Shown here piece by piece: positions 1 to 7,354 of a stretch of DNA of 43,999 nt (position 1 is its first letter; every line of letters begins with the position of its first letter). Under the pieces are notes generated by a model. That model was not told the origin of the DNA. It did not search any database and saw only the letters and a list, made by a program, of their open reading frames with translations. Position numbers and translations under genes: made by a program. The stretch is from Verrucomicrobiales bacterium (lineage in GTDB: Bacteria > Verrucomicrobiota > Verrucomicrobiia > Limisphaerales > JAQGOY01): contig JAQGOY010000092.1 in NCBI GenBank assembly GCA_028293375.1, positions 1-43,999 of the forward strand, given 5' to 3'.

Positions 1-212
1 GCATCGCCGGTGACCGCGAGGTCAACGAGAATGTTTTCCGAAACAGAATGATGAATCAGTGTTTCGAGTTCCTTGGCCTTGATTTCCAGATTTTGGGGCG
101 CGTTGTGGCGGCCATAAATCACTGCAGGCACGCGACCGCTGGAACGAAGTTTTTTTACTCCTCCACGCCGTGCCGCAGTGCGTGGATATGCTGTCATTGA
201 TACTGATTTCAT
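1..212 (-). CDS. rplY: 50S ribosomal protein L25 (general stress protein Ctc family), N-terminal part, cut by window edge
   Basis: The minus strand from the ATG at 212 reads MKSVSMTAYPRTAARRGG, then motifs such as VPAVIYGR and an NILVDL segment, which is the start of the L25/Ctc family that binds 5S rRNA in the large ribosomal subunit. About 70 residues are visible; the rest, including any C-terminal CTC domain, lies beyond the left edge. It follows prs on the same strand after 24 bases, the common bacterial order prs-rplY (often followed by pth). No Shine-Dalgarno sequence is visible before the ATG, so translation may depend on coupling to prs. The basic N-terminal stretch fits an RNA-binding protein. 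Confidence 0.85.
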   Translation of the reverse strand, partial: MKSVSMTAYPRTAARRGGVKKLRSSGRVPAVIYGRHNAPQNLEIKAKELETLIHHSVSENILVDLAVTGD

Positions 213-236
213 GTTAAATAATTCAGCAGCAACACG

Positions 237-1181
237 TTAGCTCGTGCGGCCGCCCTTAAATTCAAATAATGAAGTCACCGACGAATTACAATTAATTCGT
301 TTAATGGCTTCGCCTAATAACCCCGCGACCGACAACGTAGTAATATTCACGCCTTCAATAGCAGGGCGTAGGACGGTATCAGTCGTAATAAGTTCGTCAA
401 TATTAGATTTGCGCAATCTTTCGATGCCCAAATCATTGAGAATGGCATGGGACACGCAGGCATAAATAGTCTTGGCACCTTCTTTTTTCAATAGGGCGGA
501 GGCTGTCGTCAAGGTCCCTGCTGTCTCCGTCAGATCATCCACCATGAGGATATTGTTACCCTTGATCTCGCCGATGACGGTCATGGACTCTATCTCTGTG
601 GCATTTTTCCGGCGTTTGGCGACGATAGCGAGGCCGGCTCCCAATACCTGAGAGTAGGCGTGCGCCATTTTCAACCCGCCGACATCCGGACTCACGACCA
701 CGAGGTCGCTCAGTTGCTTTTGCTTAATGTAATCATACATCACAGGGGCAGCGTAGAGATGATCCACAGGGATATCGAAAAAGCCCTGGATTTGCTGGGC
801 GTGAAGGTCCATGGCCAAAACACGGTTGGCGCCGGCGGCGACGAGGAGGTTGGCGACGAGTTTGGCGGTAATGGGAACGCGAGGCTGATCTTTACGATCC
901 TGGCGAGCGTAGCCGTAAAATGGAAGCACCGCAGTGATGCGAGAGGCGCTGGCGCGGCGGAGGGCATCCATGAGGATGAACATCTCCATCAAGTGATGGT
1001 TGGAAGGGGGGCTGGTGGACTGAATGAGAAAGACGTCTTCGCCGCGGACATTTTCTTCGATTTTAACGAAGGTTTCCCCATCTGGAAAAGAACTCACGGT
1101 GCACTTGCCGAGTTCAAGACCGATGGACGAACAAATGGACTTGGCCAAAGGTAAATTTGATGTGCCGGCGAAGATTTTCAC
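237..1181 (-). CDS. prs: Ribose-phosphate pyrophosphokinase (PRPP synthase)
   Basis: Makes PRPP from ribose 5-phosphate and ATP in the cytoplasm, feeding purine, pyrimidine, histidine, tryptophan and NAD synthesis. The 314 residues match the length of class I enzymes. Visible hallmarks are the FPDGE segment near residue 33, the catalytic flexible-loop region FYGYARQDRK followed by PITAKL, DLHAQQIQGFF, VVSPDVGG, and a PRPP-binding loop VDDLTETAGT, a variant of the usual DDxxDTGGT with Thr-Glu-Thr-Ala in place of Ile-Asp-Thr-Gly. The start is a GTG, which gives the standard MKIFAGTSN opening; no good Shine-Dalgarno is present. rplY follows directly. A hairpin with U-tract lies 26 bases upstream of the start and may affect expression. 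Confidence 0.95.
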   Translation of the reverse strand: MKIFAGTSNLPLAKSICSSIGLELGKCTVSSFPDGETFVKIEENVRGEDVFLIQSTSPPSNHHLMEMFILMDALRRASASRITAVLPFYGYARQDRKDQPRVPITAKLVANLLVAAGANRVLAMDLHAQQIQGFFDIPVDHLYAAPVMYDYIKQKQLSDLVVVSPDVGGLKMAHAYSQVLGAGLAIVAKRRKNATEIESMTVIGEIKGNNILMVDDLTETAGTLTTASALLKKEGAKTIYACVSHAILNDLGIERLRKSNIDELITTDTVLRPAIEGVNITTLSVAGLLGEAIKRINCNSSVTSLFEFKGGRTS

Positions 1182-1206
1182 GCTTGCTTAAATTCCAAAC
1201 AATTCC

Positions 1207-1235
1207 CAAAAAAATAAAACCACCTGGCAGGTGGT
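1207..1235 (-). terminator. Intrinsic terminator-like hairpin upstream of prs
   Basis: Read on the minus strand there is a 7-bp perfect stem ACCACCT/AGGTGGT with a GCC loop (1219-1235), followed by a T-rich run TTTTATTTTTTT (1218-1207). This is a textbook Rho-independent terminator for transcripts coming from the unit at 1491-4614. It ends only 26 bases before the prs GTG, so it lies inside or on top of the prs promoter or leader. A weak promoter reading exists in the same place: TTGAGA (1240-1235), 18-base spacer holding the hairpin, TATTTT (1216-1211). Confidence 0.7.
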
Positions 1236-1384
1236 CTCAAGACTTTACATGACTGTAACCATTTCAAATTCCGGCGCAAGCATAAGGTTGTGGGTTTTTG
1301 ATGGGGTGTAGGTTAGATTTTTCATGGAGGACCGACAAGGACGCCATCGTGCATTTTCTTCGCGATGTCTGTTAAAATGACGTT

Positions 1385-1483
1385 CTTCGGCGCTGGCTTC
1401 GTATGCCGACCACCAGGAGGGGGACCTGCCCGTCCAGACAAAAGGCCCTACCAAGTGGGCGGAAAGCCTCGCCATCATCCGAA
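1385..1483. repeat. Interspersed direct repeat, copy A
   Basis: Two conserved blocks are shared with 4674-4755. Block 1 (1385-1421, 37 bases) begins CTTCGGCGCTGGCTTCG and ends ACCACCAGGAGGG; it matches copy B at 34 of 37 positions. Block 2 (1460-1483) contains TCGCCATCATCCGAA and matches at 23 of 24. The blocks are separated by 38 bases here and 21 in copy B, and the spacers are not alike. On the minus strand block 1 reads as a short coding-like SPSWW...EASAEE peptide, but this is not convincing as a gene. It sits directly downstream of the small membrane-protein gene. Confidence 0.75.
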
Positions 1484-1490
1484 GCTTTAA

Positions 1491-1802
1491 CTATTTAGAC
1501 TGTAATTCGGAGGTTCGTCGATTCCAGATTGCGATCAGGCCTGCTGTGATGAGGGAAATGGGAACCAACAGAATGAAAGTAAAATGGAGGAAGAGATGGA
1601 TTTCTCCGAGCATGCATGCAGTTCGCCAGCTTAACTCGTGGCTGGGGTTTGTTCCGCTCAGGAAGGTGGTGAACTCTTCGAGGCCTGCGATGCGCGAGCC
1701 GAAATAAAGGAGAGAGGCTATTACCGAAAAAATCAGGAATGCGCGAGGAGAGCCGAACTCCACTTTCCAGGGATATGTCAGAATATTCATAATATTATTC
1801 AT
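1491..1802 (-). CDS. Small two-helix membrane protein of unknown function
   Basis: A 103-residue protein starting MNNIMNILTYPW. It has two strongly hydrophobic segments, AFLIFSVIASLLYFG near residues 22-36 and FTFILLVPISLITAGLIAIW near 75-94, and ends in a short basic tail. The start at 1802 is chosen because its ATG overlaps the TGA of the upstream gene in the form ATGA; a start 21 bases further upstream is possible but unnecessary. It is the last gene of the three-gene coupled unit and lies just before repeat copy A. I recognise no family. A role as membrane partner of the upstream alpha-barrel protein is only a guess from position. Confidence 0.65.
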   Translation of the reverse strand: MNNIMNILTYPWKVEFGSPRAFLIFSVIASLLYFGSRIAGLEEFTTFLSGTNPSHELSWRTACMLGEIHLFLHFTFILLVPISLITAGLIAIWNRRTSELQSK

Positions 1803-2989
1803 GGTTTGCGAATCCTTTCCCACAGGGGTCCGAGCACTGAAGCGTAAAGGAGGGCGGCATCGCCAACCTGGTTGCTGGCGCAGTATTTCAGCTGGCCATT
1901 TTTTTCCACTGGAAAGGCGGCCATGTCGAGGCTGCTTAAAAGTTGCTGAAGAAACCCATCATCGTGAAAACTCGCGGCGGCGATGAGCGCCATGCCACTG
2001 GAACCTGCACTGGCACCCAGGAGTGGAACGATGGCCCCGGAATCCACATCCATGGATCCATGCCAGGAGGAGGGCCACTCCACACCGTAGCCAAAGCCCA
2101 GAACGGTGCGGCCCAATTCCTTTCGAGCGCGTTGATATTGATCGCGCGCAAAAGGCTCATCGACGATCTGGAGGCAGTGGGCAACCATCCAGATAGTTGA
2201 TCCTTCCGGTCCGTCAATGGGCGTTCCATCTATTTTGTAACTTGAGATCAGAACTCCGGTTTGTTTGTCGAGCAGATGTTCCTTCGCCAAAGCAATCCAG
2301 CGATTGCACAATTCTGAATGGTCAGTGCCATCCAATCGATCAGCGACTTTGTAGGCCGCCAGAGCGACAGCGTGATCGAAAGTCCAACACTCGTCCGGGT
2401 AACTTTCCATGGCCATCAAGGGATTCAACTTCAGACGCTCCTCGATAAGTTTCAGACGTTCGGTCATGGGCAGAATATAAGCGGGTTCTTCCTTGAGCAT
2501 GCGTCGGGCACCCATAATCAGCGCCACTTCACCATCCAGAAACAAACTCCGAGCCGGCATCACCTTAAAGGGGTTACCTTTGGCATAAGGCATGAGGAAG
2601 GTGTAGATCCCCTGCTCTTCCTCCACTTTGAGAGTTTCGCGAATAATCTTGTCGATGACTTGCAGATAATGTTCAGAGTGCTGAGGTTCACGGAGTCCCA
2701 TGTCCACCAGAGACCAGACCAGAAAAGTGCGGCCCATGAAATCCCACTCGGCGTTGCTGGATCGCATCTTGTTAAGTTCCAACTGCAGACGGGCCGGATC
2801 GGTCCAGAGGTGGAGTTGATGTGCGGCCAATTGCCGGGCTTTGGATGAAATCCCGCTTTCCTGATGGAAGTCGGAGACCGGTTTACTAAAACAAAAATGA
2901 ACGCATGGAAGCCAGATGGCCGCAGCCAAGGTAAACGCGAATGCGGCCACGACTCCGCGCCGCGCCAGTTGTTTTAGGTTAAAATTCAT
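1799..2989 (-). CDS. Membrane-anchored or secreted alpha-barrel protein, linalool dehydratase/isomerase-like
   Basis: A 396-residue protein with an N-terminal hydrophobic segment (about residues 13-31) that is a signal peptide or anchor. The rest is helical with Trp/Tyr-rich loops as in alpha/alpha-barrel enzymes. The segment around residues 195-245 (YPDECWTFDHAVALAA followed by ADRLDGTDHSELCNRW and DKQTGVLISSY) follows the pattern of linalool dehydratase/isomerase, which interconverts terpene alcohols in the periplasm. As I recall that family, its two catalytic cysteines in this region correspond here to Ser and Asp, so the same chemistry is not expected. The gene overlaps its upstream neighbour (radical SAM) and downstream neighbour (membrane protein) by ATGA at both ends. 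Product family is moderately supported; substrate unknown. Confidence 0.6.
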   Translation of the reverse strand: MNFNLKQLARRGVVAAFAFTLAAAIWLPCVHFCFSKPVSDFHQESGISSKARQLAAHQLHLWTDPARLQLELNKMRSSNAEWDFMGRTFLVWSLVDMGLREPQHSEHYLQVIDKIIRETLKVEEEQGIYTFLMPYAKGNPFKVMPARSLFLDGEVALIMGARRMLKEEPAYILPMTERLKLIEERLKLNPLMAMESYPDECWTFDHAVALAAYKVADRLDGTDHSELCNRWIALAKEHLLDKQTGVLISSYKIDGTPIDGPEGSTIWMVAHCLQIVDEPFARDQYQRARKELGRTVLGFGYGVEWPSSWHGSMDVDSGAIVPLLGASAGSSGMALIAAASFHDDGFLQQLLSSLDMAAFPVEKNGQLKYCASNQVGDAALLYASVLGPLWERIRKP

Positions 2990-4614
2990 AAATTCACCTC
3001 TTTCCTTGAAGCTTGAGGTTTCAGTTTGTTCACACCTGGAAAGATTTCTGGAGTCACACGATCCAACAACCGTGTTTGAGTGGTGGGTTCAGAGGGTTCC
3101 CTGTTCCATGAACCTTTGACAAATTGGCCGACAGTTGGACCATTGCTGGTGCGACGATCATGGAAGAGCCATTGCCAAACCTCAAAGAGCCAGACGCGTT
3201 TGCCAATATTTGAATACCAGCGCATTCCGGCGCGAAAACGTTGTTCAGGATGCGCAAGCAGCCGCAAAAGAGACTTGGGACGAAGCTGGCAGATGGCTTC
3301 AATGGTTTTTACCCACAACACAACGCGCCAGTTGGGAACGTGTGTGCTTTCCAGGACCTGATGTTTATAGTCCCAACGACCGAGGTCCGTTTGGATGACG
3401 CGATGTTTTGCTTCCTGCAGCGCGAAAGGAGTCCAACTGTGGGGTGTGGCGTAAAGGGCCTGGATCTGGTCGGGATCATAGGAGAGCAACTGACGCAGAG
3501 TGCGCCAGTAGTCGCTGTCTTTTTCCTGCGCGAAACCAGCGACCCAGGCCGCCATGGAAATAATGCCATGCTGCCTCATAAGACGTATGGCCTCGCGATC
3601 AATCGCCTTCGTACTGCCTTTGTGAATCGCTTGCAGCGTCTTGTCGTCGGTGCTTTCCAGACCGAGAAGGAAGCGAGCAATTCCTGCACGTTTGTACAAG
3701 TGAAGAATATCAGCATCACGGACGATATCTCCCGCGCGAGTCGTGCCAATGAGAATCAGTGGAACGTTCTCCACGATGAGAGCCTCCAGAAATGCCTGCC
3801 ATGAGGGACGGTCGGCCGATGGGTTTTCGTCGGCAAGATTGATAAGTTCCACGCCCTGTTCGCGGTGCAGGCGCGCCAGTTCGGCGGCGAACTTGACGGG
3901 ATCGCGATGCCGCCAGGCGCGCCAGAAACCATGTTGCCCGCAATAATGACAGCGATGCGGGCAACCTCGGGAGAATTGTACGACGACGGCGCGACGTTTG
4001 CCGTAGTAGGTGTACCGCTTGTGATCGATCAATTCCCATCCGACACGCAGGGCATCAAGATTGGGGATGACCCGGGAAGGTCGTGTGGCGATAACGGGGT
4101 AGTGGCCAACCGGAAACGTTTCCGAGAATCGGCGACGGCCAGGTTCGGCGCCATCGCGATATACAATTCCTGTCACATCTTTCAACGGTTCTTCCAGTTC
4201 CAAAGCCGTGATCAAATGAACAATGGTTTCCTCCCCTTCCCCTCGGACAATGAAGTCGACCTCGGGCTCCTGCTTCATGATCTCGGCCGAGTGATAGGTG
4301 GGGAAAACACCACCGTAAATGATCCAAACCTCTGGATTCCATTGCCTGACCGCTCGCATGATTCGGCTGGCGGATGGATGCCCTGAAGTGGAGCCCGAAT
4401 GGCCAATGAGCAATGCATCGGGTTGGTAATCGATCACGCACGCAAGAATTTGCCTCACCGTCATGGGCCCAAACTCGGCGTTGACAAGGTGGACGGAATG
4501 TCCGGCATCGATCAATGGCCCGCCAAGAGACAACAGACCGAGAGGCGGCAGATGTTCACGGGGGATGCGACTGCCGATGGATGGGTGAGGAGGGTTGACG
4601 AGCAGAATTCGCAT
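2986..4614 (-). CDS. Cobalamin-binding radical SAM protein, BchE-like
   Basis: A 542-residue B12-binding-domain radical SAM enzyme. Residues 1-150 form the Rossmann-like cobalamin domain (MRILLVNPPHPS, PPLGLLSLGG, LLIGHSGST, YGGVFPTYH, VRGEGEET). The 4Fe-4S site is CPHRCHYC (Cys218, Cys222, Cys225). The stretch FWRAWRHRDP, then LADENPSADR, and later RVIQTDLGRWDYKHQVL, FRAGMRWYSNIGKR and FHDRR closely follow the layout of BchE, the anaerobic Mg-protoporphyrin monomethyl ester cyclase. No other bacteriochlorophyll gene is nearby, so a different substrate is likely. The start at 4614 has an AGGGG ribosome site about 11 bases upstream; a longer reading to 4716 only translates repeat copy B. First gene of the coupled unit. 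Confidence 0.8.
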   Translation of the reverse strand: MRILLVNPPHPSIGSRIPREHLPPLGLLSLGGPLIDAGHSVHLVNAEFGPMTVRQILACVIDYQPDALLIGHSGSTSGHPSASRIMRAVRQWNPEVWIIYGGVFPTYHSAEIMKQEPEVDFIVRGEGEETIVHLITALELEEPLKDVTGIVYRDGAEPGRRRFSETFPVGHYPVIATRPSRVIPNLDALRVGWELIDHKRYTYYGKRRAVVVQFSRGCPHRCHYCGQHGFWRAWRHRDPVKFAAELARLHREQGVELINLADENPSADRPSWQAFLEALIVENVPLILIGTTRAGDIVRDADILHLYKRAGIARFLLGLESTDDKTLQAIHKGSTKAIDREAIRLMRQHGIISMAAWVAGFAQEKDSDYWRTLRQLLSYDPDQIQALYATPHSWTPFALQEAKHRVIQTDLGRWDYKHQVLESTHVPNWRVVLWVKTIEAICQLRPKSLLRLLAHPEQRFRAGMRWYSNIGKRVWLFEVWQWLFHDRRTSNGPTVGQFVKGSWNREPSEPTTQTRLLDRVTPEIFPGVNKLKPQASRKEVNL

Positions 4615-4673
4615 AAAATGTTTTCCCCTGGTTAATTTCCCTCCAGGCCTCAATGTCGATTCAAAACGGCGAG

Positions 4674-4755
4674 CTTCGGCGCTGGCTTCGTTTCCCAACC
4701 ACCAGGAGGGCGGCATACCATTCCTAGTGATCGGAAAGCTTCGCCATCATCCGAA
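4674..4755. repeat. Interspersed direct repeat, copy B
   Basis: Same orientation as copy A at 1385-1483. Block 1 is 4674-4710 and block 2 is 4732-4755, with 21 bases between. It lies 60 bases upstream of the BchE-like start, so the two copies bracket the three-gene unit almost exactly. Block 2 holds a small inverted pair TCGGA/TCCGA. If the unit's own promoter is close to its first gene it must lie in or near this repeat. Confidence 0.75.
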
Positions 4756-5368
4756 TCTTGCCATTTTAGTTGGTATCGCGGGTTGGTCCACATCGCTGGA
4801 TTTCAGTGTTCGGAAGGGTGAACGATGGCCTCCACCCCTCGCTGATACTTGAGTTTTTGTTGTCATGGCCCTCCCGGAAATGAATCGTTTATTTTGACCG
4901 AAAAATATCTGCGCACGACTAATTGCATCCGACGCGTTTCATGGTTTCAATTCCGGTTTTGCGAATGGAGCCAATCCACTTTGCGTTACAAAGTATATGA
5001 CGATACGAAACTGAATTCGTTCAAAAGAATAAGAAAAATCGCGAAGTGGTTCACCAAGGTGACGTGAATCTACGGAAAGACCGTCGATAATATTCTCTAG
5101 AACAATCTACGAAGGACCAAATCTTGAGTTAAATCTTGTCGAAAGCGAAAACATTACACAGTGGAAAGGATGTTTTGTCATTGCCACTGATTTGAGGGTT
5201 CCCATTCACTGGCCGCCTGGTTCAGTTTTAGCATAAGTAAGCATGGGAAACTATTACGTGTCGTATCCGAAACAAGCGACATGCTGCCGATAACGAGGCC
5301 AGCAAAATTCAGGATAGCCGGGCATAATTGGCGGAACCCTGGGCTGGCACAAATAAGAACTTGGCGTT
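4756..5368. other. Gene-poor stretch, nothing convincing
   Basis: About 610 bases with frequent stops in all frames and a higher A+T content than the flanking genes. Short open frames on the plus strand (for example 4849-5067) have no recognisable product, no ribosome site and an implausible composition. I see no tRNA, strong hairpin terminator or repeat array. It may be decayed coding DNA. Confidence 0.5.
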
Positions 5369-5656
5369 TTAATCTATGCAGTCGTGAAGAACCGAACGAA
5401 GTGACTGGCTTAGTTCGAGAGCCAACATTCGCGTTTCTTGGTCTCCTTCCTTTTGCAATTTAACTAACAGACGATTAACAAGAAGTAAGTCAGAACTTTT
5501 CCGCCTCATTGCCAACCGTTGCAGATGCCCGGTGAAAGCGCCAAAAGCGATATAAATAAATTGGTCTTCGTCTCGTCTTTGAAGCTCACCCCAAACGTTA
5601 TGAAACGAAGGACAAAAAGTAAGCAAAAGCGGGATTATTTGAGATTTTGTGACCAT
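5369..5656 (-). CDS. Small DUF7674-like protein
   Basis: A 95-residue acidic helical protein. The pattern QIIPLLLTFCPSF near the N-terminus, then FIYIAFGAFTGHL, and LLVKLQKEGDQETRMLALELSQSL toward the end, resembles DUF7674 proteins, which have a PSFxxxW...LxxLLxEGDxExRxxAxxGFLEDLQ layout. The family has no settled function; members are often solitary or sit near polymorphic toxin genes. The end departs from the usual GLLE-LQ motif and may be truncated by a frameshift or early stop. No Shine-Dalgarno is visible. It stands alone in a gene-poor region, so it could be a decaying gene. Confidence 0.5.
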   Translation of the reverse strand: MVTKSQIIPLLLTFCPSFHNVWGELQRRDEDQFIYIAFGAFTGHLQRLAMRRKSSDLLLVNRLLVKLQKEGDQETRMLALELSQSLRSVLHDCID

Positions 5657-6079
5657 TCAAGTTTTTACCGCATGGAGATCCAACGATTGATTCACTATGA
5701 TCATTCAAATTCCAGGGAGCAACCAAACCCAAGATATCCAGTCTCGGTTGATCTGTTTCGACCTAATTTCAGAATCGAATTCGTCATCCGCGTCTCAGGA
5801 CTTCAAGCCAATTATTCAAGTGGTTTCTTGATTGCCTGATCTGAGTACGTGAGGCATGTGTCCATATCACTGCGCGTTGTCATCTCCATCAAAGAGTTCG
5901 ACTTCATGTATGAAACTGGCGTGGAATGTATTCAAACAATGAAGAAAAAATAATTACGTCCTTCGTCCTCGAAAAGCGGAAGGATGTATTGAGAGTGTAT
6001 ATCAAACATTGAACATTCAAAAGAAAGCTCGGCATCCAGGCCATCTCTTTATCTGAAACCCAATTGGGAGAAAGAGTTG
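5657..6079. other. Gene-poor stretch, nothing convincing
   Basis: About 420 A+T-rich bases between the DUF7674-like gene and the 3' end of the CsgG-like gene. The open frame at 5519-5839 on the plus strand mostly overlaps the DUF7674-like gene and has no recognisable content. No hairpin with U-tract was found for the CsgG-like gene. Confidence 0.45.
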
Positions 6080-7006
6080 TCAATTTTTCAACTTCGCAAT
6101 GACGCGCTCGGCGAGTTCGGCGGCGGCATTTTGCAGCGCTGTTTTGGCGGCAGTGGGTTCGGTGATGTCTACTGCCACGCTGGTTTGGCGGTCAACTGCG
6201 GCGATGTCGCCGTTACTTTTGTGGACTTTTATTTCTATGCGGGCTTTGCAGGAGATGAGGTTTCCTTTTCTCAGGGCGAAAGCGCTGAAGGCTTCGCCGG
6301 TGATTTCAAAGTCGGCTTTTTCAGCCGATTTTTCGTCGACCAGTTTAAATCCACATTCCTTGAGGATGAGTCCGAATTCCGTTTCGGCTGCGGGATCTGT
6401 GATCTGCGGGCCGTGATGGACTTCGGGAATTTTCACGGACACAGAAGGAAGGTTATCGGCTTTCAATGTCTTTTTGATTCGCTCGATTCTTTCGGGGCGT
6501 GTTTCGATTTTTGCTACGAGCGTTTCGCCTTTTTGTCCAATGGTTGCGGCTATTTTCTTTGCCAATTCACCCGACAAGTCACTGACCGATGAAGATCCAG
6601 CACCTTTGACCATTTCGCCATAAACGCGACTGGTTTCGGTGCCAATGACCTTCGCGACGATGAATGTCTCTTTGTTCACTTTAAAAACCCGACCTGTCAC
6701 GAGCACTTTTGCGCCAGTAAGATGCCCCACTTTAGCCGCCGTCTCGGGTGAGACTGTGCCGGATAATCCAAGTTCCTGTTCTCCCATTAATTTTTCCAAT
6801 TCAGCACGCTTGACCATGATCAGGTTTGGATCCGCTGAAAGCAGCGCATTCAGCAAAGTGGACACTTTCGGGCCGAGGTCACGCATCCCCTCCTCCTTCG
6901 ACTCGAAATCGAGAATGGCGGTGGGCAGGATTTGCGGTTCGGCATGCACCGCGATGGGCACGAAGATCGCCATGATCGCGAAAATAAATTTGAAAGATTT
7001 GTTCAT
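6080..7006 (-). CDS. Secreted CsgG-like (curli assembly/LpoB-type) protein
   Basis: A 308-residue protein with a signal peptide (FIFAIMAIFVPIAVHA, cut near residue 22). The first half has the CsgG/TolB-like fold markers: TAILDFES near residue 29, the LLSADPNLIMVKRAELEKL segment, EQELGLSGTVS and the KVGHLTGAKVLVTGRVF block. Such proteins act in the periplasm or outer membrane; CsgG itself is a secretion channel, but this protein has no lipobox cysteine and may be a periplasmic relative. The second half (residues 185-308) looks like a second alpha/beta domain with EIKVHKSNGDI. A truncated ECF sigma gene lies 96 bases upstream on the same strand. The gene is not obviously part of an operon; its substrate is unknown. 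Confidence 0.65.
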   Translation of the reverse strand: MNKSFKFIFAIMAIFVPIAVHAEPQILPTAILDFESKEEGMRDLGPKVSTLLNALLSADPNLIMVKRAELEKLMGEQELGLSGTVSPETAAKVGHLTGAKVLVTGRVFKVNKETFIVAKVIGTETSRVYGEMVKGAGSSSVSDLSGELAKKIAATIGQKGETLVAKIETRPERIERIKKTLKADNLPSVSVKIPEVHHGPQITDPAAETEFGLILKECGFKLVDEKSAEKADFEITGEAFSAFALRKGNLISCKARIEIKVHKSNGDIAAVDRQTSVAVDITEPTAAKTALQNAAAELAERVIAKLKN

Positions 7007-7102
7007 AATTTTAGCTTAGAGCCTGAGCCATTCCTGCGTATTTACCATCCAGGAAAGGAAAATTCAGGCGGTCACAACCATCCAGTCAACATTTTCAGCC
7101 AT

Positions 7103-7291
7103 TCAAATTGTTGTTTTGCACATCTCATTTTGATTCGTGTCTAATAGAAAAACGATGGTGGTTAATGTTTTACGCTGATAACGCCGCACCAACGACTCGA
7201 ACGCCCCAGGGTCGCCCTCCAACGTCAGCTTTATCCACTCGGGTTCGTCGTCCGTCACGGTCTCTTTCTTACTAATTAAGACAACTGGCAA
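7103..7291 (-). pseudogene. Truncated ECF RNA polymerase sigma factor (N-terminal fragment)
   Basis: After a possible TTG start at 7291, preceded by AAAGGA eight bases upstream, the frame reads WIKLTLEGDPGAFESLVRRYQ, the opening of region 2 of an ECF sigma-70 family factor (the part leading into core RNA polymerase contact). The sequence then changes character at about residue 43 and stops at residue 62, where a functional factor would continue for another 120 or more residues with regions 2.2-4. No continuation is visible in the other frames of the remaining 96 bases before the CsgG-like gene. An internal deletion that removed the rest of the gene is the simplest explanation. Confidence 0.55.
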
Positions 7292-7354
7292 AAGGGAATC
7301 CTTTGAAATATTTTTAATTTATTTCAACCAGGATGAAAACACCCAAGCTTCTTA

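Noticed and set aside
660-1154. Long plus-strand frame opposite prs
   Set aside because: Shadow of the prs coding sequence with no family likeness.
1245-1478. Minus-strand open frame of 77 residues
   Set aside because: It is mostly a translation of repeat copy A and has no ribosome site or family likeness.
4615-4716. Longer N-terminus for the BchE-like protein
   Set aside because: The extra 34 residues come from repeat copy B; the internal ATG at 4614 has a good AGGGG site and matches family starts.
4849-5067. Plus-strand open frame
   Set aside because: Composition is not protein-like, no ribosome site, no recognised domain.
5519-5839. Plus-strand open frame of 106 residues
   Set aside because: Largely antisense to the DUF7674-like gene, with no family likeness.
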